A stretch of DNA of 64,000 bases from Gemmatimonadaceae bacterium. Its GTDB lineage: Bacteria > Gemmatimonadota > Gemmatimonadetes > Gemmatimonadales > Gemmatimonadaceae. The position numbers were made by a program, and so were the translations under genes. Of the stretch, positions 18,407 to 26,449 are shown piece by piece. The notes beneath the pieces were generated by a model, which was given only the letters and a program-made list of their open reading frames with translations, searched no databases and was not told the DNA's origin. Every line of letters begins with the position of its first letter. Positions within the stretch are counted from its first letter, which is position 1. Location of the stretch: assembly GCA_025934775.1 (NCBI GenBank), contig JAICWO010000010.1, positions 1 to 64,000 on the forward strand, written 5' to 3'.

Positions 18407-19267
18407 TCACTCCTGCTTCAGCGTGACCGTGTCGTACACCCAGTTCCTGAGCCCCAACCCGCCGCCCACGCTCCATGTCCCGAGCGGCAGCGCGCCGGAC
18501 GGAATGTCGTTTCCTATATGAAAGTCGAACACCTGCCGCTTCGTTTCGCCCGGCGCGAACCGCACGGTGCTCGCGTCGATCGCGTTGACGCCCGAGCTGA
18601 TGCCGCCGCGAGCACTTTGTAAATGAAATTGCAGCCATTGGCCGAGGATCGCCCGCGATGAGTCGCGGAGGCTGACGACGACGGGTCGTTCGCGCGCGTT
18701 CGTCGCGCTCACCGTTACGGTGAAGAATCCATCGTCGATCGCCATCGACGGCGCCGCGGGTGCGACGGACACGGAAAGCGCGAGTTCGTCCTCCGTCACG
18801 GCGAGCGCGCTGGCATCCAGTGCCGGAGGCGGTCCAGCATCCGTGACGCAGTCGCTCGCGCAGTCGACCACGCCGGCGCAGGTGCCGAGAAACGCGGCGC
18901 GTGGATGCCCACCCGACCGGAGCAGCGCGTGCAGCATCTCGTGGCGCACCAGGCCGCCGTCGAATTGTCCATTGCCCGCGAGCACGATCTGGTCGCTCGC
19001 GAGCGACCAGTAGCCGGTGACGAGCTTCGGTCCCGAGGACGGCAGCTCGTCCACGCCAGGCACTCGATACCAGTGCACCTGGTCGAACGAGCCGGTGCGT
19101 CCCGAGCATGATTCGGTCATGGTCCACCAAGTTCGGTAGACCGCCGGCGGCGCGAACGCCTGTGCGCCGTGCGGGAGCGCGGGATCGACGATCGAACGAC
19201 ACGCGCCCAGCAGGATGACGCCGAGCAACCGCCGTCGCCGAGTGAATCGATATGCAGGCATGCGCAT
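18407..19267 (-). CDS. Putative secreted/lipo-protein with HExxH-like motif
   Basis: RRRRLLGVILLGAC lipobox; GGLVRHEMLHALLRSGGHP. Confidence 0.6.
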   Translation of the reverse strand: MRMPAYRFTRRRRLLGVILLGACRSIVDPALPHGAQAFAPPAVYRTWWTMTESCSGRTGSFDQVHWYRVPGVDELPSSGPKLVTGYWSLASDQIVLAGNGQFDGGLVRHEMLHALLRSGGHPRAAFLGTCAGVVDCASDCVTDAGPPPALDASALAVTEDELALSVSVAPAAPSMAIDDGFFTVTVSATNARERPVVVSLRDSSRAILGQWLQFHLQSARGGISSGVNAIDASTVRFAPGETKRQVFDFHIGNDIPSGALPLGTWSVGGGLGLRNWVYDTVTLKQE

Positions 19268-19591
19268 GCTGGAACACCGAAGCCGCGGAGTTGATCCTCG
19301 GCGGTCTGACAGGAACTTCACGGTTCGTGATCATGCAGCAATGACCAACCATTTGGAACACCTTGCGCCGGATGCCGAGGCTGTACCGACCGGGGCGGAT
19401 CTGCCCCGCGTGGTCGAGATGCTCGTGCTCGACGAGGTCTCGCGACGGCGCGGCGCGTCTGTGGCCGGCCGCCGTCGAACGCGAACAAGAACTTTACGCG
19501 CGACACCTAGACCATTTAGGTATTCAGCACTATGATGTGACTGCATCGCACCGAGCGGCGCCGCCGCTCTCCGACCACCCGGAGAATCCAC

Positions 19592-20080
19592 ATGAGCAGT
19601 TTGTTACGCCGCGCCGCGCTCGGCGCGCTCACGAGCATCGCGGGGAGCGCGACCGTCCTGGCCGCGCAGACGCCCCGCCCTGATCCGGTCGGCGTCTGGA
19701 CGATGGACACGACCAAGTTCGCCAAGCGCGACGCCGCGCTGTCGGCGCTCGAGCTCACCGTGTCGCGGAGCGGCGATACGCTCATAGTCGTGACCGATGT
19801 GCAGGACACTGGTCGCCCGCCGTTTCAGATGCGCGCTCGTTACGTACCGGCCGCGATGGTCGCTGCAGTCGCATCGGCCGACCCCTCGCGGCGGGCGAGC
19901 CTGTTCTCGTGGGAAGGTGACACGCTCGTCCTGCACACGATCGAGACGCGCCCGCAGCGGACGCTCGACATCACGGAGCGGTGGGCGATTGACGCGACCG
20001 GTCACACCCTCTCGCGACTCCAGACCGTCATCGACGGCGCACGTATCAGCCGGCAGACGCTGGTCTTTACTCGGCGGTAG
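19592..20080 (+). CDS. Secreted protein of unknown function (162 aa)
   Basis: MSSLLRRAALGALTSIAGSATVLAAQ signal peptide; GVWTMDTTKFAKRDAALSALELTVSRSGDTLIVVTDVQD. Confidence 0.65.
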   Translation: MSSLLRRAALGALTSIAGSATVLAAQTPRPDPVGVWTMDTTKFAKRDAALSALELTVSRSGDTLIVVTDVQDTGRPPFQMRARYVPAAMVAAVASADPSRRASLFSWEGDTLVLHTIETRPQRTLDITERWAIDATGHTLSRLQTVIDGARISRQTLVFTRR

Positions 20081-20218
20081 CCGAAGAGCGCGATCCGGAG
20101 CGCGACTGACGAGCGAAACGCTGCAAGCACAGCCGGGCTCCGCCTGAATTTGGCGCCCCCGGACGAGCTTCGCACGACTCCTGCACGCTGAGCCTCGGCT
20201 CCCGCATCGAGGTGCATC

Positions 20219-20950
20219 GTGAGATCAGGAACGAGTGTCGCGCGCGCTGCGGCGATCTGCGCGGCGATCAGTGTTTCGCTCGCCGCTTGCGGCGGCGCGA
20301 GGAATTCGTCAACGGCCGACACCGGATCGGCGTCGGGGAACGTCGCGAGCAACGGCGCGTCGAGCACGCCAATGGTGCGCGGCAGCATCATGACGGTGAG
20401 TCAGAGCACGATCTCGATTCAGGGCGACAGCGGGCCGGTGCAGATCGCACTCCAGCAGCCCGTCAAGGTGTACACGCGTCAGCCGGCGACGCTCGCGCGC
20501 GTGACGCCGAATACGTTCGTCGGCGTGACGTCGGTGCAGCAGCCCGATGGCGGCAATCGCGCGACGGAGATCCACATCTTCCCCGAGGAGCTTCGCGGGC
20601 TGGGGGAGGGCAGCCGCCCGATGGGGCAGGGGCAAGGCGGCAACGGCTCGCACGGTCAGACGATGACGAACGGCAGCACGATGACGAACGGCAGCACGAT
20701 GACGAACGGCAGTACGATGACGAACGGCAGTACGATGTCGAACGGCAGCGTGCAGAGCGCGGCCGGGAAGACGATCGTCGTGCAGTACAACGGCGGGTCG
20801 AAGACGATCGTCGTGCCGCCCAACACGCCCGTCACCGAGATCGTCGCCACGTCCAAGCCATTGGCCGTCGGCGACAAGGTTGTCGTGCTCACGATGCGCG
20901 GGACGGACGGGGCGCTATCGACGAGTAAGGTTCTGTTATCGGGGAAATGA
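20219..20950 (+). CDS. Putative lipoprotein with TMTNGS hexapeptide repeats
   Basis: ARAAAICAAISVSLAACGG lipobox; (TMTNGS)4 TMSNGS; beta-rich flanks VRGSIMTVSQSTISIQGDSGPVQIAL. Confidence 0.7.
   Translation: MRSGTSVARAAAICAAISVSLAACGGARNSSTADTGSASGNVASNGASSTPMVRGSIMTVSQSTISIQGDSGPVQIALQQPVKVYTRQPATLARVTPNTFVGVTSVQQPDGGNRATEIHIFPEELRGLGEGSRPMGQGQGGNGSHGQTMTNGSTMTNGSTMTNGSTMTNGSTMSNGSVQSAAGKTIVVQYNGGSKTIVVPPNTPVTEIVATSKPLAVGDKVVVLTMRGTDGALSTSKVLLSGK
20660..20749 (+). repeat. 18-bp coding tandem repeat, 5 copies (ACGATGACGAACGGCAGY)
   Basis: Five consecutive units; only silent C/T change in units 3-4 and A/T (Thr to Ser codon) in unit 5. Confidence 0.95.
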
Positions 20951-20960
20951 TACGGCGCCG

Positions 20961-21737
20961 CTACGCCGGCGCGATCGCGAGCACACGCAGCGGACTCCCG
21001 CTCCCGTCGACGATCTTGAGCGGCGCCGCGATCACGATCGCGCCGGTCGGCGGCAGCTGATCGAGATTGCACAAGCTCGCGAGCCCGAACTTGGCATTGC
21101 CGTGCATCGTCGCGTGGTTCGGGAAGGGCGGATCGAACGTGCCCGCCTGACCGGCGTCGGTGCCGACGGTCTCCACACCGACGCCGAGCACGTCGCGATC
21201 CTTCGCGAGCAGCTCGGAGGTCGTCTTGTGGAATCCGGGACTGTGCGCGCCGTCGGACTTCACGTTGAGAAACGCCGCCGGATCCGTGCGGGCGCTCCAG
21301 CCGGTCCGCAGCAGCACCCACGCGCCGCGCGGAATCTTCCCATGCGCCTTCTCCCAGGCGACGACGTGCTCCGGCATGAGGATGAAATCCTCATTCTTTT
21401 TTACTTCATCGGTCACGTCGATCACGCAGGCCGGCCCGATGAACCGCCGCGGCTCGATCGTGTCGCAGCGGTTGTTGGGATAGTCCTTGCCCGAGATCCA
21501 GTGCACCGGCGCGTCGAAGTGCGTGCCGGTGTGCTCGCCCATCGTGATCGTGTTCCAGTACCACGCCGGGCCCTTGTCGTCATAGCGCGAGATGACTTCC
21601 ATCGAGACGCCTGGCGACGCCGCGAAGATCGGCGGCAGGCCGATCACCGGCGTCTCGGGGCCGAGCGGCTGCGTGAGATCGACGACTTTGAGCGCGCCGG
21701 AATCGAGCGCGGCGACGAGGTCGGTGAGGACGGACAT
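20961..21737 (-). CDS. Cyclase-family hydrolase (KynB/kynurenine formamidase-like)
   Basis: VVDLTQPLGPETPVIGLPP; MGEHTGTHFDAPVHWISGKDY; VLGVGVETVGTDAG. Confidence 0.88.
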   Translation of the reverse strand: MSVLTDLVAALDSGALKVVDLTQPLGPETPVIGLPPIFAASPGVSMEVISRYDDKGPAWYWNTITMGEHTGTHFDAPVHWISGKDYPNNRCDTIEPRRFIGPACVIDVTDEVKKNEDFILMPEHVVAWEKAHGKIPRGAWVLLRTGWSARTDPAAFLNVKSDGAHSPGFHKTTSELLAKDRDVLGVGVETVGTDAGQAGTFDPPFPNHATMHGNAKFGLASLCNLDQLPPTGAIVIAAPLKIVDGSGSPLRVLAIAPA

Positions 21738-21807
21738 GGAGGGCGCCTATGAGAGTTCGCGAGGATGGGGACTTCCGCCGAGCGGGAGAAGATACGATGG
21801 TTGATGC

Positions 21808-22290
21808 ATGACGCAACGCTTTGCCGCGCTCCTGATCGGAGCCATCGCCGCGCCGCTGCTCGCGCAACAGCCCTCGCACAAACCATCGTGTGAGACGATT
21901 CAGTTCCGGTTCGAGCGGGAGGGCGCGCCGCCGACCAGCCGGCACTTTGTCCGGCCCGACACGAATCTCCGCGTCGCGCTGAACTACGCGGCCATCATCG
22001 ACGGGCGTGACATCGCGAGCCTCGGCCTCGAGCCGACCTACGGCGACACTGCTCGGCGCGACATCATCGCGACGCTCACCCCGCAAGGCGCCGCGGCGCT
22101 CGCGAAAGAGACCCGCGCGCACGTCGGTCGCCACCTCGGCATCACGGTCGGAAACGATCTCACCAACTACGCAGTGATCGTGTCAGCAACCGGGCCCGTC
22201 GTGGCACTGGCGCAGAATCTCGATCGCGCGAAGGCGGCGGCGCTGATGGCGAGGGCGGAGAGGGCGAGGAAGGCGAAGTGCCCGGAGTGA
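21808..22290 (+). CDS. Secreted protein of unknown function (160 aa)
   Basis: MTQRFAALLIGAIAAPLLAQQ signal peptide. Confidence 0.6.
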   Translation: MTQRFAALLIGAIAAPLLAQQPSHKPSCETIQFRFEREGAPPTSRHFVRPDTNLRVALNYAAIIDGRDIASLGLEPTYGDTARRDIIATLTPQGAAALAKETRAHVGRHLGITVGNDLTNYAVIVSATGPVVALAQNLDRAKAAALMARAERARKAKCPE

Positions 22291-22483
22291 ACGGAAGTTA
22301 GAGCGACGATTCGCGAAATGAGCGAATGCAGAATTCATGAATTCATTCGTTCAATCCGTTCAATTTTATTTAATTTTAGTTTCAACTAGTCCAAGCCGAT
22401 TCGCGAGAATCGAGTTGAGGCGCGAGATGGGCTCGAGCAACGAGTCAGGCATCGCGCGCAACGAGCCCAGATTCCTCGACTTC

Positions 22484-22593
22484 GCCGCTTCGCGGCTCCG
22501 CTCGGAATGACAAACGGGGAAGTAGCCGCTTCGCGGCTCCGCTCGGAATGACAAACGGGGAAGTAGCCACTTCGCGGCTCCGCTAGGAATGAC
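22484..22593. repeat. 41-bp tandem repeat, about 2.7 copies, of the dispersed TTGTCATTCCGAGCGGAGCCGCGAAG type
   Basis: gccgcttcgcggctccgctcggaatgacaaacggggaagta starting at 22484, 22525 and 22566. Confidence 0.95.
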
Positions 22594-22596
22594 AAG

Positions 22597-23931
22597 TCAT
22601 ACTCCACTCACGATGCGAAACACCTGCGTGAGCAGCCAGTAGATCCCGACGCCGAGGATCACGATCGGAATCCCGAAGCGAATCCAGTAGAACACCCACA
22701 TCGGCACCGGCTGCTTGCCCGCGCCGAATAATTCCTTCAGCGCCGCCGCGCGGTTCATGCAGTACGCCACGGTGATCACCGCGAGGAGCGAGCCGAGCGT
22801 CTGCATCCCGGATCCGAACGTCAGATCCCATGGGACGAAGATGGCGTTGTTGATGCTCGGCGGAATCGCGAGCACGAAGCACGCGATCGACATCACCCAC
22901 ACCGCCCGCCTGCGCGTGATGCGCGTGTTGTCGGTGAGACCGGCGACGAGCACCTCCAGCGCGCCGATGTCGGACAGATAGCCCGCGCCAAAAAGTGAGA
23001 TGAAGAACAACGCGCCGAACAGCCAGCCCACCGGCATCGCCGCGAACACCTTCGGCAGCGTGTCGAAGATGAGCCCCGGGCCGGCCGCGGGTTGGAGGTG
23101 AAACGCGAAGACCGCCGGGATCACCGCGAGGCCCGCGATGAGCGACGAACCCGTGTCGCCAATCACGGTCCACCACGCCGGCCGCGCGAGCGGCTCGTCC
23201 TCGTGGAGGTACGAGCCGTACACCACCATGAACGTGCCGCCAAGCGACAGCGCGAAGATCGCGTGGCCGATCGCCGCCGCCATCACGTTCGCGGTGAGAT
23301 CGCGAAACCGGAACTCGAGCAGGTACCAGCGCACGCCCGCCATCGCGCCGGGCAGCGTGAGCGCGCGGACCATGACGACGATCGTCACGACCGTCATCAC
23401 CGGCACGATCACAAAGCTCACCTTCTCGATCCCGTCGCGCACGCCCTTGATCAACACCGCGGCGCACGTGGCGAGCACGAATGCCGTGCAGATCATCTGC
23501 AGCACGAACGACGTAAGCGAGAAGCCGTGATCCGGCGGAAGGATCGCGGCGGCGTTGAACGAGACGTGCGCGACCTGCGCGATCTGGCCGATCATGTAGT
23601 AGAGCACCCAGCCAATGACGGCCGAGTAGTACCCTGTTGCCGCGGTCACGACGAAGAAGAAGAACCAGCCGACGTACCGGCCGAACGGAAATCCGCCGAG
23701 CGCGAACGCACCGACCGGGCCGCGGCGCGTGTATCGGCCAAGCGCGAACTCCGTCATGAGCGCCGGAACGCCGATCACGACGGAGACGAGCGTGTAGAAC
23801 AGCACGAACGCCGCGCCGCCGAACTTTCCGACCATGTAGGGAAAGCGCCAGACGTGTCCGAGCCCGATCGACACGCCGACGATCGTCATCAGACCGCCGA
23901 GGCGCGACTTGAATGTTTCGCGAACGGTCAT
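22597..23931 (-). CDS. Neurotransmitter:sodium symporter (NSS/SLC6) family transporter
   Basis: MTVRETFKSRLGGLMTIVGVSIGLGHVWRFPYMVGKFGGAAFVLFYTLVSVVIGVPALMTEFALGRYTRRGPVGAF; multiple TM helices. Confidence 0.92.
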   Translation of the reverse strand: MTVRETFKSRLGGLMTIVGVSIGLGHVWRFPYMVGKFGGAAFVLFYTLVSVVIGVPALMTEFALGRYTRRGPVGAFALGGFPFGRYVGWFFFFVVTAATGYYSAVIGWVLYYMIGQIAQVAHVSFNAAAILPPDHGFSLTSFVLQMICTAFVLATCAAVLIKGVRDGIEKVSFVIVPVMTVVTIVVMVRALTLPGAMAGVRWYLLEFRFRDLTANVMAAAIGHAIFALSLGGTFMVVYGSYLHEDEPLARPAWWTVIGDTGSSLIAGLAVIPAVFAFHLQPAAGPGLIFDTLPKVFAAMPVGWLFGALFFISLFGAGYLSDIGALEVLVAGLTDNTRITRRRAVWVMSIACFVLAIPPSINNAIFVPWDLTFGSGMQTLGSLLAVITVAYCMNRAAALKELFGAGKQPVPMWVFYWIRFGIPIVILGVGIYWLLTQVFRIVSGV

Positions 23932-24134
23932 GCGTCTGTTTTCATGCGGGTGCTAAGCTCCTCGCGGCAGGTACAGTTGGATTGAATGTGAAGCGCGGAC
24001 TAAACCGGCCTGCGGCGAACGAACGAGGGGCGGATGACAACGTCGGGACGATAGTCCGCTCCTCGTTGGATCCCGGACGGATCGCGTGTTCCGCGTCCCA
24101 ATGTCAATCCAACCACGTTCGGAGCGCCGATCGT

Positions 24135-25283
24135 CTACTGGACCGTCGACCCCAGAGCGTCGAGCGCGGTGTCAACATCATCAAGCGTGTTATAGAAATG
24201 CGGCGCGAGCCGGATCACGCTGCCGCGCGCCGAGGCGATGATGCCGCGCTCGCGCATGGCGTGCTCCACGTGATGTGAGTCCTCGACGACGAACGCGGTC
24301 GTGGCGGTCTTGTGCTTCATGTCGTGCGTGCCGTGCAACGCGAGACCGCGCGAAAGGCCGCCGTCGATCAAGCGCCTGCCGAGCACCTCGAGCCACGCGC
24401 GGATATCTGCCGGGCCGACCTCGTTGATGATCTCCATGCCGGCGCGCGCGATGTAGGCGTTGATCACTGGCGGCGTCCCCGTGTCGAACCGGCTCGCCGT
24501 CGGCGACCAGTCGAGCATCTTGGAGTCGAAGGCGAACGGGTTGGCTCGGCCGAACCAGCCGGTCACCGCGGGCTCGAGACTCGCCACGATCTCCGGGCGG
24601 ACATACAGAAACGCAATACCCGGAACGCCCATGAGAAACTTGAGATTACCGGATGATAAAAAATCGACCGGTGTCGATCTGACGTCGAGCGGAACGGTGC
24701 CGAGCGATTGGTAGGCGTCGACGAAAGACAGCGCGCCCACTGATCGGGCGTGTTGGGCGATGCACGCGACGTCCTGGACGAACCCGTTCATGTAATACGC
24801 ATGGCAGGCCGACACGAGCACCGTGCGCTCGTCGACGAGCGTGTCGTAGACCGCGGGGTGTATCTGTCCGTCGCGCACCGGCGCCCACGAGAGCGCTGCA
24901 CCGTGCGTCCGCTGCGCGAGCCACACGTGGGCAACGGTGGGGAACTCGGCTTCGCTCACCACGACCTTGGTCCGCGCGCCGTCGAATCGCATCGCGCTCG
25001 CGACGGCGCTCGCCGCCTCCGAGACCGAGCTGAACACGGCGATGTCGTCCGCGGTCGCGCCGATCAGCTTCGCAAACTCCGCCTTGGCGAGCGCCACTTC
25101 CGCCATCCAGGCATCCCAATCCATCCCGCTCGTGTTCCACGACTCGAGATACCGCTCGGCGGCCGCGCGCGTGCGATCCGTCTGCGGCGCCTGCGAGCAG
25201 TTGTTCATCGGAATGTGCGTCGCGAGAATCGGAATGTTGCGACGCCACGCGTCGATGTCGTACGCGGGGCGCGGCTCGGTCAC
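24135..25283 (-). CDS. Class-V aminotransferase-fold PLP-dependent enzyme
   Basis: NNCSQAPQTDRTRAAAERYLESWNTSGMDWDAW; SFVDAYQSLGTVPLDVRSTPVDFLSSGNLKFLMGVPGIAFLYV; GTG start overlaps the upstream gene stop. Confidence 0.82.
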   Translation of the reverse strand: MTEPRPAYDIDAWRRNIPILATHIPMNNCSQAPQTDRTRAAAERYLESWNTSGMDWDAWMAEVALAKAEFAKLIGATADDIAVFSSVSEAASAVASAMRFDGARTKVVVSEAEFPTVAHVWLAQRTHGAALSWAPVRDGQIHPAVYDTLVDERTVLVSACHAYYMNGFVQDVACIAQHARSVGALSFVDAYQSLGTVPLDVRSTPVDFLSSGNLKFLMGVPGIAFLYVRPEIVASLEPAVTGWFGRANPFAFDSKMLDWSPTASRFDTGTPPVINAYIARAGMEIINEVGPADIRAWLEVLGRRLIDGGLSRGLALHGTHDMKHKTATTAFVVEDSHHVEHAMRERGIIASARGSVIRLAPHFYNTLDDVDTALDALGSTVQ

Positions 25284-25870
25284 GACGCAGCTCCTGTCGC
25301 GCGCCTGCGTTCGGCGATCCAGCGCTTGAATCGGAATGCGTTCTCCGGGAGCTGGAGATCCATGCCGTAGTGATCCGGTCCGACCGGCTCGACCTTGGCG
25401 ACGATCACGCTCAGATCGTCGCGGTCGAGCGCGTCGACGAATGCTTCGCCGAAGGCGGTCACGTCCGACACGCCGACCGCGTGCTCGATCCCGGCGCCCC
25501 GCGCGATCGCCGCGATGTCGGTGATGCCAGAAGTCGTATGCGACGTGAACCCGCCCGTGGACAGCAGGCTTCCGTTGTCGAACACGACGTGCACGAGATT
25601 CTTTGGCCGATAGCGCGCGAGCGTCGCGAAGGTGCCGAGGTTCATCAGCACCGAGCCATCCCCGTCGAGCACGATCACGCGTTCGCGCGGCAGGTGCGTC
25701 GCGAGCCCGAGCCCGATCGACGACGCGAGCCCCATCGCGTGCTGGAGATAAAAGAAGTTGTCGCGATGGCCGAGGTTGTAGAGCTCCTGGGCGCACGCGC
25801 CCATGATCGTCACGACGAGCTTGTCCTCGAGCTCGGGGTACATCATCTCGATGCAGCCGGCGCGCCGCAT
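25280..25870 (-). CDS. TPP-binding decarboxylase subunit (sulfopyruvate/phosphonopyruvate decarboxylase beta-like)
   Basis: GLASSIGLGLATHLPRERVIVLDGDGSVLMNLGTFATLARYRPKNLVHVVFDN (GDG...N TPP motif). Confidence 0.82.
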   Translation of the reverse strand: MRRAGCIEMMYPELEDKLVVTIMGACAQELYNLGHRDNFFYLQHAMGLASSIGLGLATHLPRERVIVLDGDGSVLMNLGTFATLARYRPKNLVHVVFDNGSLLSTGGFTSHTTSGITDIAAIARGAGIEHAVGVSDVTAFGEAFVDALDRDDLSVIVAKVEPVGPDHYGMDLQLPENAFRFKRWIAERRRATGAAS

Positions 25871-25873
25871 GGC

Positions 25874-26383
25874 TCAATCCTCCATCAGGTCGCGCGTGAG
25901 CAGCAACGCGACCGGCGAGAGGGAGCTCTGCGAAAAGGTGTACGCTTCGCGGATCTGCTTCGCGACGTCGTCCGGTCGCCGCGCGTACTCGAATGGAATG
26001 CCGAGGGCGCGCAGCACACTCTCGGTGACGATGCCGCCGCGCGTGTGCCACGGATACGGCTCGCCCCAATGCCCGCGCAGCGCGACGAGCATGCAGAGCG
26101 GAACATGATAGAGCTGTGCGAGCGAGACGATGCCGTTGATCGCGCCGAAGAAGCCGTGGTTCTGCATCAGCAGCACGTGTGGCGTGCCGGCGAAGTACGC
26201 GCCCGCGGCGATGCCGATCGCCTCCTCTTCCTTGCACACCTGGATCAGCGAGATCTCGGGATCATCCTCGGCGCGCTGCAGCAGGAGGCCGAGCCACGTC
26301 TCGGGGAGCGCGGAGATGGACGTGATCCCGGCGGCTTTGATGCCGTCGAAGATGATCTTGCTGTTGTCGTAGGAGACCGTCAT
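25874..26383 (-). CDS. TPP-dependent decarboxylase N-terminal-domain subunit (sulfopyruvate/phosphonopyruvate decarboxylase alpha-like)
   Basis: IFDGIKAAGITSISALPETWLGLLLQRAEDDPEISLIQVCKEEEAIGIAAGAYFAGTPHVLLMQNHGFFGAINGI. Confidence 0.8.
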   Translation of the reverse strand: MTVSYDNSKIIFDGIKAAGITSISALPETWLGLLLQRAEDDPEISLIQVCKEEEAIGIAAGAYFAGTPHVLLMQNHGFFGAINGIVSLAQLYHVPLCMLVALRGHWGEPYPWHTRGGIVTESVLRALGIPFEYARRPDDVAKQIREAYTFSQSSLSPVALLLTRDLMED

Positions 26384-26449
26384 TGCGGAGGAAGTATCGC
26401 GCGCTCGACGCGGAGTGTCGAGCGGGTCCTCCCGGCCGCTCCTCCTTCG

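Noticed and set aside
20656-21321. Minus-strand ORF ending in repeated VLPFVIV
   Set aside because: It is the antisense reading of the TMTNGS tandem repeat and overlaps real genes.
23976-24114. GTTGGATTGA...TCAATCCAAC 10-bp inverted repeat in the gap next to the NSS gene
   Set aside because: Perfect but short and far apart (about 120 bp); no gene or element signature between the arms.
25284-26237. N-terminal extension of the 700-aa minus-strand ORF containing the aminotransferase
   Set aside because: Overlaps the TPP decarboxylase genes in another frame; the gene most likely starts at GTG 25283.
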